Assembly (NCBI GenBank): GCA_017798145.1
Contig: CP059069.1
Span: 3,581,226-3,645,225 of the forward strand
Direction of reading: 5' to 3'
DNA length: 64,000 nucleotides
Source: Akkermansiaceae bacterium
GTDB taxonomy: Bacteria; Verrucomicrobiota; Verrucomicrobiia; Verrucomicrobiales; Akkermansiaceae
Shown here: positions 47,994 to 56,597 of the stretch, one piece after another
Position numbering within the stretch: the stretch's first letter is position 1
How the letters are laid out: each line of letters begins with the position of its first letter
Translations under genes and position numbers: made by a program
The notes under the pieces: generated by a model
Told to the model about the DNA's origin: nothing
Databases searched by the model: none
What the model saw: the letters and a program-made list of their open reading frames with translations, nothing else

Positions 47994-48280
47994 CACAGTC
48001 GGGCGATGGATTCGATCTGGGAGAGGGTGAATTCGCGTTTGCCGAGCTGGAGGAGGAGTTGGGAGCGGGTTTTGGGGAGGGTTTTGGAGGCGATGGTGAG
48101 GATGCCCTGGAGGGGCTTGTCCTCGCCGATGAGCTGGAGCTGGACGGGTTTGCCCAGGATGACGCCGAAGCGGGATTCGATTTCCCGTTTGCTGGCGTCC
48201 ATTTCATCGCGCCATTTTTGGTAGCCGTTGGCGTCGTTGGCGGGGGAGTCGAAATCGAGTTCGCCTTGGTCGAAGTCCAT
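47993..48280 (-). CDS. Small acidic hypothetical protein (95 aa)
   Basis: Starts MDFDQGELDFDSPANDANGY and continues WRDEMDASKREIESRFGVIL, then a strand-rich half (VQLQLIGEDKPLQGILTIAS). Codon use and regular secondary structure suggest a real gene; the family is not recognised. An AT-rich near-palindrome TTGAAA-(8 nt)-TTTCAA (48291-48310) lies just upstream and may be its promoter or operator. It sits between the vWA gene and the small genes upstream of cas12b. Confidence 0.6.
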   Translation of the reverse strand: MDFDQGELDFDSPANDANGYQKWRDEMDASKREIESRFGVILGKPVQLQLIGEDKPLQGILTIASKTLPKTRSQLLLQLGKREFTLSQIESIARL

Positions 48281-48290
48281 GGTCGCAAAT

Positions 48291-48310
48291 TTGAAAATTT
48301 AAAATTTCAA
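48291..48310. promoter_or_regulatory. AT-rich near-palindrome upstream of the 95-aa gene
   Basis: TTGAAA and TTTCAA arms flank an AT-only 8-nt core, unlike the GC-rich surroundings, 11 bp upstream of the reverse-strand ATG at 48280. Likely promoter or operator DNA; the binding protein is unknown. Confidence 0.4.
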
Positions 48311-48428
48311 CTTACAAGGAAGAAGGGTGATTCCCGCGCCGCGGTGTGCAATGAGCTTTCCGCCCTTGCGGGTGGGGTGGCTGTCCGCGGCGCGGGAAAG
48401 GGGGGACTGTTGAGAGCTTGGGGATCGG

Positions 48429-48455
48429 TGACTCCTGACTCCTGACTCCTGATCA
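48429..48455 (+). repeat. Three perfect TGACTCC heptamers ending TGATCA
   Basis: TGACTCC at 48429-48435, 48436-48442 and 48443-48449, then TGATCA at 48450-48455, whose last bases are the vWA stop codon on the reverse strand. The same heptamer-plus-TGATCA arrangement occurs at 11617-11653. Confidence 0.85.
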
Positions 48456-49121
48456 CTGGCGGCGTTTTTGGTCTTCTTCGCGGAGGATGTCGGACATGGG
48501 GGCGTCGGCGTCGTGGAGTTGTTCCGGGGTGGCGAGGCCGGATTTTTTGGCGCGGGAGGCGAGGGATTTGCGGGAGAAGCTGGCCATGGCGGCTTGGGAT
48601 CCGGCGGCGTCGGCGAGGTAGGCGGAGGAGTTGTGGGCGTGGATGTTCATCTTCGCGGCGGTGGCGATCGCGTCCTCGCTGGCTCCGAGGAAAAGGAATT
48701 CCCAGTCGTATTTCCCGGTCTGGTGCTTGATCCGTTCCGCGATGTCCTTCCAGGTGAAGCGGGTGGAGGAGTTTTCCTCGCCGTCGGTGAGGATGGCGAC
48801 GGAGACGTGGTCGGGGCGGTCGGCGGCGGGGAGGGCGGCGAGTTTTTTCCCGAGTTTGTCGATGGTTTCGCCGATGGCGTCGAGGAGGGCGGTGCAGCCG
48901 CGCGGGACGTAGGTGTCCATGTTGAGCGGCAGGATCTCGGCGGCGGGCAGGGACTCGTAGCGGTGCTCGGTGTCGGTGTCGAAGAAGACGAGGGAGAGGT
49001 TGGTCCGGCCGGGCGCGGCCTGCTGGTCGCGGAGGTATTGGTTGAAGCCGTTGATGGCGGCGGTGCGGATCGACTCCATGGAGCTGGAGCGGTCGAGGAT
49101 GAATGCGATTTCTGTTTTCAT
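48453..49121 (-). CDS. Stand-alone vWA-domain protein
   Basis: The 222-aa protein starts MKTEIAFILDRSSSMESIRT, a vWA domain with an intact MIDAS DxSxS (Asp10-Arg-Ser-Ser-Ser) and later VAILTDGEENSSTRFTW. It is soluble, with no signal or membrane helix. TerY-like stand-alone vWA proteins of this kind bind partner ATPases or metal-dependent ligands; no partner ATPase is adjacent. The frame is open upstream to 49457 but only the start at 49121 gives a vWA N-terminus. It is divergent from the WYL regulator. Confidence 0.88.
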   Translation of the reverse strand: MKTEIAFILDRSSSMESIRTAAINGFNQYLRDQQAAPGRTNLSLVFFDTDTEHRYESLPAAEILPLNMDTYVPRGCTALLDAIGETIDKLGKKLAALPAADRPDHVSVAILTDGEENSSTRFTWKDIAERIKHQTGKYDWEFLFLGASEDAIATAAKMNIHAHNSSAYLADAAGSQAAMASFSRKSLASRAKKSGLATPEQLHDADAPMSDILREEDQKRRQ

Positions 49122-49440
49122 GGGATCTGAGGATTGTTGGGGTTGAGGGAATTTTAACCGCGAATCCGACTTCGCTAAAGCTACGACGGACAGGTGAACG
49201 CGAATCTGGGTTGAGGGCTGGGGTTGAGGGGGGGTGGAACCACGAATGTCACTAAATGCACGAAAGGAAGAGGCGGTGGGATCGGCTTCTTTCGGGTTTC
49301 TTAAAGATTGGCTGGCGGGATGGGGGTGGATCGTGTAGTGGGACTGGAGACAGTCGTTTTTATCGTCCCGATCAATTTCCCAAGAAAGGGTGAACGCGTC
49401 AAGAAAAACGATGGGATAAAATTTAACGACACGAAAGGCG
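49122..49440. promoter_or_regulatory. Divergent intergenic region with operator-like repeats
   Basis: This 319-bp gap separates the vWA gene (reverse) and the WYL regulator (forward). It has a perfect inverted repeat GACTG-GAGA-CAGTC (49342-49355). TCGTTTTT begins at 49354 and AAAAACGA lies at 49405-49412, forming widely spaced inverted arms. A -10-like TAAAAT is at 49418-49423, 17 bp before the regulator ATG. No protein-coding frame is convincing. These are candidate sites for autoregulation by the WYL protein. Confidence 0.45.
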
Positions 49441-50262
49441 ATGGGTAACACGAGCAACAGGGATCAGTGGGCGGTGCGGGAGCGGCAGCTGTTCATCGAG
49501 CGGCTGGCTTGGTGGAAGGGGGTGGTGAACCGGGGGGATGTGCGGGATGTGTTCGGGATTTCGGCGGCGCAGGCTTCGGCGGATTTGCAGGGGTATCAGG
49601 AGGCGAATCCGACGGCGTTGGTTTATAATGTGCGGGCGAAGCGGTATGAGGCGGGGGAGGGGATGCGGTGCGTGATGCATGAGCCGCGTTTTGAGGAAGC
49701 GCTGAGCTTGTTTCTGGGGGTGGAGGTGCCGGGTGCCGGGTTTGCGGGCGATTTGTCAAATCGTGCCTGCCGGGTGGATTTTTTCAGGCCGCTGGTGAGG
49801 GAAGCTGGTGCGGAAGTGCAGCGGCGCGTATTCCTAGCGATGGATCAGGGGCGACGGTTGCGGGTGCGGTATTGGAGCGTGAACAGCAGCCAGGGGGCAT
49901 TGCGCGAGATTGCGCCGCATGCGCTGGGGCATGATGGCTACCGCTGGCATGTGCGTGCCTGGTGTTTTGAAAACGGGAGCTACCGCGATTTTGTGTTAAG
50001 CCGCATGGAGGGCGCGGAGTGGCCGGGTGAGGAATTTACTGCGGATGCAGTAGATGGGGACTGGGAACGGATGGAGACGGTCGTGCTAAGGCCGCATTCG
50101 GGCCTGGATGAGGACCAGAGGAAGACCATCATCCGTGACTATGGGATGAAAGGGGGTGTGCTCAAGGTGGAGGTGAGGGCGGCAATGAAGGAGTATTTCC
50201 TGGCACACTGGAGGTTGCCGGTGGCGGGCAGGCCGGCGCATCTGGAGATTTCAAGCCCCTAG
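49441..50262 (+). CDS. WYL-domain transcriptional regulator (BrxR/CapW-like)
   Basis: A 273-aa protein. The N-terminal helix-turn-helix reads RQLFIERLAWWKGVVNRGDV then FGISAAQASADLQGYQ and NPTALVYNVRAKRYE. This matches the pattern of BrxR/CapW regulators, which repress phage-defence genes (BREX, CBASS) and are thought to be relieved by a ligand bound to the WYL domain. The WYL core is IAPHALGHDGYRWHVRAWCF and YRDFVLSRM. A WCX-like C-terminal domain follows. Its place beside a CRISPR-Cas block supports a defence role; which genes it controls is inference. Confidence 0.87.
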   Translation: MGNTSNRDQWAVRERQLFIERLAWWKGVVNRGDVRDVFGISAAQASADLQGYQEANPTALVYNVRAKRYEAGEGMRCVMHEPRFEEALSLFLGVEVPGAGFAGDLSNRACRVDFFRPLVREAGAEVQRRVFLAMDQGRRLRVRYWSVNSSQGALREIAPHALGHDGYRWHVRAWCFENGSYRDFVLSRMEGAEWPGEEFTADAVDGDWERMETVVLRPHSGLDEDQRKTIIRDYGMKGGVLKVEVRAAMKEYFLAHWRLPVAGRPAHLEISSP

Positions 50263-50325
50263 CCCAAGCCAGGGTGCTCAGGGCGCTTCGCGGGTGGGGA
50301 ATCCGGGCGGAAGCCCGGCTCTGCT

Positions 50326-51381
50326 TCATTCGAGCTCGAGGCCCATTTTCTTGGCGCGTTCGTGCCAGAGGGAGCGGGCGTGGTGCTGGAGGTCGGGGTG
50401 GCGGTCGGATTCGTCGAGGATCTCGATGCCGAAGATGGTCTCGATGATGTCCTCGAGGGTGACCAGCCCGACGGTGGTTCCGAACTCGTTGGTGACGAGC
50501 ATGATGTGGTGGCGCTCCTCGATGAAGCGCTGGAAGAGCTTGTCAACGGGTGTGTATTCCGGGGTGACGGCGATGGGCTTGATGACATCGGCGAGGGTGC
50601 CGGTGTCGTAGTGATCCTTGAGGTGGGCGAGGAGCGCGTCTCCGCGGATGGCGAATCCGGTGAAGTCGTCGCCTCCTTTTTCGTAGAGGGGGATGCGGGT
50701 GAAGGGCTTGTCCTCGATGAGTGCGGCGAAATCCGGGAGCGGTGTGGACTGTGGGAGCGAGAAGATGACCGGGCGGGGTGTCATGATGTCGGAAGCCTTC
50801 ATGGCGTGGAGCTGGATGAGGTTGTGGACGAACTGGCTCTCGCGCTCGTGGAGGGAGCCGGAGGTCTCTCCGATGCGGGTCATGGCGAGGATTTCCTCGC
50901 GCTGTTCCGAGAGGTCGGGCACCGACTGTGCGGGCGTTATGAGGCTGGTGAGGGATTTGGAAGCGAGGACGAGGGGCTTGAGAGCGGTGATCAAAAAGTT
51001 GCAGCCAAAGGCGGTGAAGGGAGCGAGCAGGTTTGCGAAACGCGAGCCGATGGTTTTGGGGATGATTTCCGTCATCACCAGGATGGCAAGCGTGAGTGCG
51101 GCGGCGAAGACGGCCTCGCCGGTGTTTCCGAATATTTTCGCGTATTGTGCGCCGGCGCCGGCGGCACCCATGGTGTGGGCGATGGTGTTGAGGGTGAGGA
51201 TGGCGGAGAGGGGGCGGTCGATGTCTTCCTTGAGGCGCTGCATTTTGAGGCCCCATGGCTTGCCGTCCTGAACGGCGCGGCTGACGGAGGTGGGTGTTAG
51301 GGTGAGGAGGGAGGCTTCCAGCAGGGAGCAGAGGAAGGAGAAGACGAGGGCGATGAGGACGTAGGTGATGAGCAGGGCCAT
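50326..51381 (-). CDS. CNNM/HlyC-CorC family membrane protein
   Basis: The 351-aa protein has an N-terminal CNNM (DUF21) transmembrane domain (ITYVLIALVFSFLCSLLEAS, LTLAILVMTEIIPKTIGSRF) and a CBS pair at about residues 200-330 (ASDIMTPRPVIFSLP; MLVTNEFGTTVGLVTLEDII, ending ETIFGIEI). The usual C-terminal CorC domain is missing or very short. Members move or sense Mg2+ and other divalent cations. An AT-rich stretch precedes its start on the reverse strand. Transport direction is not deducible. Confidence 0.9.
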   Translation of the reverse strand: MALLITYVLIALVFSFLCSLLEASLLTLTPTSVSRAVQDGKPWGLKMQRLKEDIDRPLSAILTLNTIAHTMGAAGAGAQYAKIFGNTGEAVFAAALTLAILVMTEIIPKTIGSRFANLLAPFTAFGCNFLITALKPLVLASKSLTSLITPAQSVPDLSEQREEILAMTRIGETSGSLHERESQFVHNLIQLHAMKASDIMTPRPVIFSLPQSTPLPDFAALIEDKPFTRIPLYEKGGDDFTGFAIRGDALLAHLKDHYDTGTLADVIKPIAVTPEYTPVDKLFQRFIEERHHIMLVTNEFGTTVGLVTLEDIIETIFGIEILDESDRHPDLQHHARSLWHERAKKMGLELE

Positions 51382-51448
51382 GGTGAAAATTCTGAAATCT
51401 AAATCTTAAATCCTAAGGATTGCGGGGATGCGGGGATGCGGACTGGAG

Positions 51449-52717
51449 TCAGCGCTCCATGCGGGAGTAATGGTTTGCGAGGCCGGTGGCAAGGGCGGTG
51501 GCGTATTCGCGGTAGATGGAGGGTCGGTGCTGGCCGTTGATTTCCCGGAGCCCTTCGTAATCGCCGGCCTGGAAGCGGGGGTAGTCGATGTTGGAGTTCA
51601 TGACATATGGCTCCATGTAGATTACGGGGCAATCGTAGAGGCGGTTGGCGAGGAGGTTGCGGGCCCAGAGGAAGGGGTTGGCGTTGACGGGGCGGAAGTT
51701 GGCGCCTTCGCCCTGATAGATGTATGGTGGGAGCCCGGAGATTTCGGCGAAGGTTCTGGCGACGGTTTCCGATACGAGGGCTTCCTCTTCATGGGTGCGC
51801 TGGAGGAGCTTTTCCAACATGGCGAAGCGCTGGTCAGCGAGGTGGATTTCGTCGGAGGTGTATGCGCCGTTGAGGAGGATGTGGAAGTGGGTGCGCGGGA
51901 CGAGTTCGGGCTGTGCGGGGTCGCCCCATGCCTCTGCGTTGAAGTGGAGGCAGAGAACGAGATCGGGTTGGATGGTTTCATTGACGAGCTTTGCGCGGGC
52001 GCGGATTTCGGCGGTGCGGTAGAAGAGTTTTTCCGCAAAGAGGCGGAGGGAAGCGGGATCGGAGAGGGAGTCCGCCTCGGCGAGCCGGGTGAAATTCTCC
52101 GGTCGCAGCGGGGTGACGGGTTGGTTGGTGGAGCGTACGAGGGAGACTTTTGCGCCCATTGCCTCAAGCAGAGGTTTGAGGATTTCAGCGACGCGGAGGG
52201 TCATATCGCCTTCGATGACGGGTTTGGCGGAGCCGATCTGGAACCACCGGCCTTCGATTTTGGCCCATTCGCCTCCGATGTGGCCGGGGTCGATGGCGAT
52301 GTGGAGGTTGGCGAGGGCTTGATCCGGCGGGGGGCTGGGGAGGGAGCCGGTGGATTGCCAGGTGCGGGGGGGCTGGAGGGTTTTCGCGGGGGTGGCGAAT
52401 TCGAGGATGAAGGGTGGCTCGGAGGGATCGGTGGAGGTGAGGATTTCGGCGGAGTGATCGGAGAGTGAGATATAGGTTCGCCAGGTGTCGTCCGTGGTGA
52501 AAATTTCGGTGAGGAGCTTTTCGAAATCGCTGCGTGTTATGGTGTGCTGGTAGGCGGCGAGTGCTGGCCAGTCGGGCGGCTCGGCAAGGATGGAGAGATC
52601 GGGCTGCGGTGCCGGGGCAGGGGGCGGCTGCGGGTCGGTTTTTTCGGGGCGCAGTAGGAGAAAGATGGCAAATACGCCGAGGGTTGCGGTGGCGATGATG
52701 GGGGCGGGGTTTCGCAT
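51449..52717 (-). CDS. N-acetylmuramoyl-L-alanine amidase (Amidase_3)
   Basis: A 422-aa envelope protein. A membrane anchor occupies about residues 6-22 (IIATATLGVFAIFLLL), followed by a Pro-rich linker. The amidase domain has LHIAIDPGHIGGEWAKIEGR (zinc His), VIEGDMTLRVAEILKPLLE (zinc Glu) and LVLCLHFNAEAWGDP (second His). The family cleaves the amide between MurNAc and the peptide stem. Start chosen at 52717 (MRNPAP); an ATG six codons earlier exists. It is divergent from the DUF2868 gene. Confidence 0.85.
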   Translation of the reverse strand: MRNPAPIIATATLGVFAIFLLLRPEKTDPQPPPAPAPQPDLSILAEPPDWPALAAYQHTITRSDFEKLLTEIFTTDDTWRTYISLSDHSAEILTSTDPSEPPFILEFATPAKTLQPPRTWQSTGSLPSPPPDQALANLHIAIDPGHIGGEWAKIEGRWFQIGSAKPVIEGDMTLRVAEILKPLLEAMGAKVSLVRSTNQPVTPLRPENFTRLAEADSLSDPASLRLFAEKLFYRTAEIRARAKLVNETIQPDLVLCLHFNAEAWGDPAQPELVPRTHFHILLNGAYTSDEIHLADQRFAMLEKLLQRTHEEEALVSETVARTFAEISGLPPYIYQGEGANFRPVNANPFLWARNLLANRLYDCPVIYMEPYVMNSNIDYPRFQAGDYEGLREINGQHRPSIYREYATALATGLANHYSRMER

Positions 52718-52759
52718 TGGGTAAAGATTAGGCATTTCGTATCAAACTCCAAATCTGAA

Positions 52760-54208
52760 ATGAGTCGAGTGGAGGGGGAGGGGGCACAGCCACTTCTTGC
52801 GCTGTTGGATGGGGTCGTTAGGATGGCGTGGTTGAAGGCGCGATGGACATTGCGGGATTTGGTGGATTTCGAGGCCCTGGCGGGTCGCGGGGGGGTGGTG
52901 CGTACGGAGGATGTCAGGGCGGCGGTGAAAGGCCTTGAGGGTGCGGAGGCGCGGCGGGCGGGGATGCGGGTCTGGCTGGACGGGGCGAGGGGGGAGGGTG
53001 AGACGCCGGGCGAGGTGTGGGAGGGCGCCAGGTTTCTGGCGGGGGTGCTGGTCGGGGTGGTGATGTTGCTGGCGGGGGTCGGGGTGATGACCGGGATGCT
53101 CGACCGGGGGCGGATGGGCTTTCATGTGCCCATGGTGCTGGGGGTGGCGGTGGGTTTGCCGCTGCTGGTGATGCTTGCCGGTGGGTTTGCCTGGGTGTTG
53201 AGGGTCAGGTTTTCCAAGGGGCTTGGGTTTGTGCCACGGCTGTTAGGTTGGCTGGTCGGGAAGCTCGGCGGGGCTGGGAAAATGGAATGGTGGCGGACGC
53301 TACGGCAGGAGGGCGGCAGGGGATGGGAGGCGCTGGGCTGGAACCTGGTTAGGCTGACGCAGGCCGGGGCGGTGATGTTTTCCCTGGGTCTGATGGCGGG
53401 GCTGCTGGGTTGCATCTGGTTCATGGAGGTGGGCTTTTTCTGGGAATCGACGACCCCCGGGTGGATGGCGGCGCGGCTGCATGATGTTTCTGCTTTCGTT
53501 GGATTGCCCTGGGGATGGCTGTTTCCGGACTGGGTGCCGGGAATCACCGGAATTTCGCTCACCCAGCATGAGGAGGGTGTGGGGTCGGCTTGGCGGATGC
53601 AATCGGCCGCGACGTGGTATCCGTTTCTTTTTGCCGCGATTTTTGTCTGGGGCTTGCTGCCGAGGGGGCTGTTGTGGGTGATCGCCGTTGCGAAAGAGAG
53701 GAAGGCGCTGGGCGGATTGGATTTCCAGGCGAAGCGGCACCGTGAACTTTGGCGGGAGATCATGGGCACGCGGCGGTCGGATGTGAGCGAGGCTCCCCTG
53801 GACGGCGTGCTGGTGCTGGATGTGGGCGGCACTGGGCTGAAGGCGGACGGTCTTAGGGGTTTCCTGCTGCGGCGTCTGCGGGTGAATCCGGGGGATTGGT
53901 TCGAGGTGGGGGTATGGGACGGGAAGGGCGAGGAGGCGGCTGCGGAATCCATCCGGAAAGCCCCTGCGGGGGTGGTTCTTCTGTCCGAGGGTTGGGCGCT
54001 CTCGCCACCGAGGATGAAGGCGCTGCATTCCCAGATCCGCGCACTTGCGGGTGCGGAAACGATGATCCATTTCCTGGTGGCGAATGCAGGCGCGGATGGA
54101 AATCCCGCCGCTGTGAAACCGGAGGAAATGGAAATCTGGCGTGATTTCGTGGACGGCCTGGAGGATGCGGCGGCGGAGATATTTTTCTACGGGGAGGGGG
54201 GATTATGA
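52760..54208 (+). CDS. DUF2868 membrane protein
   Basis: A 482-aa protein with four or so membrane helices in its first ~330 residues (LVGVVMLLAGVGVMTGMLD; MVLGVAVGLPLLVMLAGGFA; MFSLGLMAGLLGCIWFMEV; FLFAAIFVWGLLPRGLLWVI). The cytosolic C-terminal part includes VLVLDVGGTGLKADGLRG. DUF2868 proteins are known to be encoded next to a DUF3482 GTPase, exactly as here, with a 4-bp overlap. Function of the pair is not established. Confidence 0.82.
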   Translation: MSRVEGEGAQPLLALLDGVVRMAWLKARWTLRDLVDFEALAGRGGVVRTEDVRAAVKGLEGAEARRAGMRVWLDGARGEGETPGEVWEGARFLAGVLVGVVMLLAGVGVMTGMLDRGRMGFHVPMVLGVAVGLPLLVMLAGGFAWVLRVRFSKGLGFVPRLLGWLVGKLGGAGKMEWWRTLRQEGGRGWEALGWNLVRLTQAGAVMFSLGLMAGLLGCIWFMEVGFFWESTTPGWMAARLHDVSAFVGLPWGWLFPDWVPGITGISLTQHEEGVGSAWRMQSAATWYPFLFAAIFVWGLLPRGLLWVIAVAKERKALGGLDFQAKRHRELWREIMGTRRSDVSEAPLDGVLVLDVGGTGLKADGLRGFLLRRLRVNPGDWFEVGVWDGKGEEAAAESIRKAPAGVVLLSEGWALSPPRMKALHSQIRALAGAETMIHFLVANAGADGNPAAVKPEEMEIWRDFVDGLEDAAAEIFFYGEGGL

Positions 54209-55653
54209 GCGGGGGTGTGCCGGAATTCGCGGTGGTGGGGCGGGTGAACATGGGCAAGAGCGCGGTGATCGCGACCTTGCTGGAGATCGATGACAACGAG
54301 CTGATCCGCGTCAGCCCGACGCCGGGCGAGACCACGCGGGTGCAGTCGCACAAGGTGGTTTTCGGGAACAGGGAATGTGTGCGTTTCATCGATACGCCGG
54401 GATTTTCCAGGCCGGTGGAGGCGATGCGGGCGATCCGTGAGATCCATGGAGAAGGGACGCCGGGGCTCGGGGCTCTGCGGAGGTTCGTGGAGGAAAAGGG
54501 CGATGATTTTGCGGATGAGAAACGCCTGCTCGCGCCGCTTTTGGAGGGGGCGGGAGTTTTGTATGTGGTGGATCCGGGCAAGCCTTTGCGGGATGATTTC
54601 CTGGCGGAGATGGAGATCCTGCGCTGGACGGGCAGGCCGCGGCTGGCGCTGCTGAACCGCCGTGGGGAAGGCGCGGCGGAGGGTGAGGAACTGTGGCGGG
54701 AGAAGCTGGGAAGCGCGTTCAACCTGGTGAGGACATTCGATGCCCACCGCGCGAAGTACGAGCAGAGGCTGCTGCTGATGAAGGCGCTGCTGGAAATCGA
54801 GGAGCGGCACCGCGGGATGCTTGAGGAGACGATCTCGCTCATCGAGCTTGAGTGGGATGAGCGCCGCAACGAGGCGGCGGAAGTGGTGCGGGAGTTCCTC
54901 GCCGAGGCGCTTGAGCTGCGGGTTCGGGCCAAGATGGAGGAGAAGGACGAGCGGATGCCGACTCGGCGCAAGCAGAAGGAAGAGGCTCTGCGGGTGGAGT
55001 ATTTCGACAGGCTGAAGAAGCTGGAGCGCGGGTGCTTCGGGAAATTGCTGGAAATTTACAGGCACCACTTGCTCAAGGTGGAGAGCGGTGAGGAGAGCTT
55101 CCGGGACATTGATCTTGAGAGCAGGGAGCTGTGGAGGAAATGGGGGCTGAGCCGTCAGCAACTGACGGCGCTTGGCGCCATAACCGGTGCGGCCAGCGGC
55201 GCGGCGATCGATACGGCCACGGGCTTCATCTCCCACGGAGTTTTCACGGCGATCGGTGGTGTCGGCGGTGCGGGCGTGGCGTGGTTCAAGGGCGGGATGC
55301 TTCCCGATCTGCGCGTCGATCTGCGGGATGGCCTGAAATTTTCCACCGGAGAGACCAAGGAGCTGGTGATGGGGCCGCCGGGCAATATCAATTTCCCTTG
55401 GGTCCTGCTGGATGGTGTGCTGGTGCGCTATGGGCGCATCCTGGAAAGGGCGCACGGGCGGCGCGACATCGAGGTGCTCGGTGCGACGGATGAGGGGGGA
55501 TTTACGAAACATTTCCCCCAGGATAGGCGGAAGCTGTTAGGGAAATGGTTCGCGGGTTGTTCGAAGGGCGAGAGGCCGGTTGGCAGGGACCTTGAGACGC
55601 AGGTGCTGTGGGCGCTCGAGGAGGCGCTGGCCGAGGTTGGTGCCGGCAGGTGA
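54205..55653 (+). CDS. GTPase with DUF3482 domain
   Basis: A 482-aa protein with the P-loop GRVNMGKS at residues 12-19, switch and G3 region FIDTPGF, and RLALLNRRG in place of a canonical NKxD G4 motif. A helical region (residues ~200-300) and a glycine-rich stretch (ITGAASGAAIDTATGFISHG) that could insert in a membrane follow. The usual partner is the DUF2868 membrane protein just upstream. The degenerate G4 motif suggests relaxed nucleotide specificity (inference). Confidence 0.86.
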   Translation: MSGGVPEFAVVGRVNMGKSAVIATLLEIDDNELIRVSPTPGETTRVQSHKVVFGNRECVRFIDTPGFSRPVEAMRAIREIHGEGTPGLGALRRFVEEKGDDFADEKRLLAPLLEGAGVLYVVDPGKPLRDDFLAEMEILRWTGRPRLALLNRRGEGAAEGEELWREKLGSAFNLVRTFDAHRAKYEQRLLLMKALLEIEERHRGMLEETISLIELEWDERRNEAAEVVREFLAEALELRVRAKMEEKDERMPTRRKQKEEALRVEYFDRLKKLERGCFGKLLEIYRHHLLKVESGEESFRDIDLESRELWRKWGLSRQQLTALGAITGAASGAAIDTATGFISHGVFTAIGGVGGAGVAWFKGGMLPDLRVDLRDGLKFSTGETKELVMGPPGNINFPWVLLDGVLVRYGRILERAHGRRDIEVLGATDEGGFTKHFPQDRRKLLGKWFAGCSKGERPVGRDLETQVLWALEEALAEVGAGR

Positions 55654-55656
55654 GCC

Positions 55657-56052
55657 TCACTTCGGCATCAGGTCGATTCCGACTTTGCGCAACAGGATCA
55701 CGGTGATCCAGAAAAAGGCGGTGGTGAGGACGCAATTGGCCCCGAGGGCCGTCCAGAAGGACCAGCCGCTGCGGAGCATCCAGGGGAGGATGAGGAACAT
55801 GGGCAGGGTGGGCAGGACGAACCAGAAGGTGCCCTCGGCGTGGCCTGCGATTCGTGATGCCTTCTCCCCGCCGTGCCACATCCAGACCATGGCCAGCAGG
55901 GAGGTGAGCGGCAGGGCGATGAGGAGGGCGGAGAGCTTGTCACTGAACAGCTGGATTTTGGTCACAAAGAGGATGATGGCCGCGGTCAGAAGGACTTTCA
56001 CAAGATCGAAGGGCGTGACGGCGAGGATCTTGCTCCATGGGATGTTGCTCAT
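55657..56052 (-). CDS. DUF3147-like small membrane protein
   Basis: A 131-aa protein with four predicted membrane helices: VKVLLTAAIILFVTKIQLF, LSALLIALPLTSLLAMVWMW, FWFVLPTLPMFLILPWML and ALGANCVLTTAFFWITVILL. The LPLTSLLAMVW motif fits the DUF3147 family, of unknown function. Start at 56052 (MSNIPW). It is convergent with the GTPase and divergent from the KH-R3H gene. Confidence 0.75.
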   Translation of the reverse strand: MSNIPWSKILAVTPFDLVKVLLTAAIILFVTKIQLFSDKLSALLIALPLTSLLAMVWMWHGGEKASRIAGHAEGTFWFVLPTLPMFLILPWMLRSGWSFWTALGANCVLTTAFFWITVILLRKVGIDLMPK

Positions 56053-56140
56053 GGCGTGAATTTCCCGCCTGGGCCGCACGTCTTCAACATAAAACGCGCG
56101 GAAGTTGACCCTTATGCGGATTTGGTTAAAGTCACTCCGT

Positions 56141-56590
56141 ATGAACGCCGCAGAACTTGCCTCAAAAATCCTCGACGCCATGCTCGGGCACCTCGGGATC
56201 GTCGCCGAGATCCAGACGCAGGAAACAGCGGATGGCCCGTGCCTGCAGATCTTTTCCTCGGACAAGGAGACGATCATCGGGGAGAACGGCGACCGGCTCG
56301 ACGACATCCAGTATCTTGTGAACCGCATCCTGCGCCGCCAGATGCCGGATGCGGAGAGGGTGAAGGTGGATTGCGAGCATTTTCGCTCCATGCAGGAGGA
56401 TTCGCTCCAGCAGGAGGTGCTGGATCTCGTGGAACTGGTGAAATCCCAGAAAAAAACCTACCGGATGCGCCCTCTCAACGCCTACTACCGCCGCCTGGCC
56501 TACAACGTGATCGCCGGCCAGGAAGGGGTCTCGGCGACTTCGCCATCCGGCGACGACCGCCTGAAGCGCATCAGCATATCCCCGAACTAA
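56141..56590 (+). CDS. KH-R3H RNA-binding protein (KhpB/Jag-like)
   Basis: A 149-aa protein. The KH domain has DKETIIGENGDRLDDIQYLV with the G-x-x-G loop GENG at 47-50. The R3H domain has MRPLNAYYRRLAYNVIAG and SPSGDDRLKRISI. KhpB/Jag proteins bind small RNAs and mRNAs and affect cell envelope control. The Jag_N domain found in longer members is absent. Start at 56141 (MNAAEL) chosen because the fold begins there. The DoxX gene follows after 7 bp. Confidence 0.85.
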   Translation: MNAAELASKILDAMLGHLGIVAEIQTQETADGPCLQIFSSDKETIIGENGDRLDDIQYLVNRILRRQMPDAERVKVDCEHFRSMQEDSLQQEVLDLVELVKSQKKTYRMRPLNAYYRRLAYNVIAGQEGVSATSPSGDDRLKRISISPN

Positions 56591-56597
56591 GACGGCC

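Noticed and set aside
47347-48030. Forward 227-codon frame rich in Gly, Ala and Glu upstream of cas12b
   Set aside because: Typical GC-rich shadow of the small reverse-strand genes; no motif.
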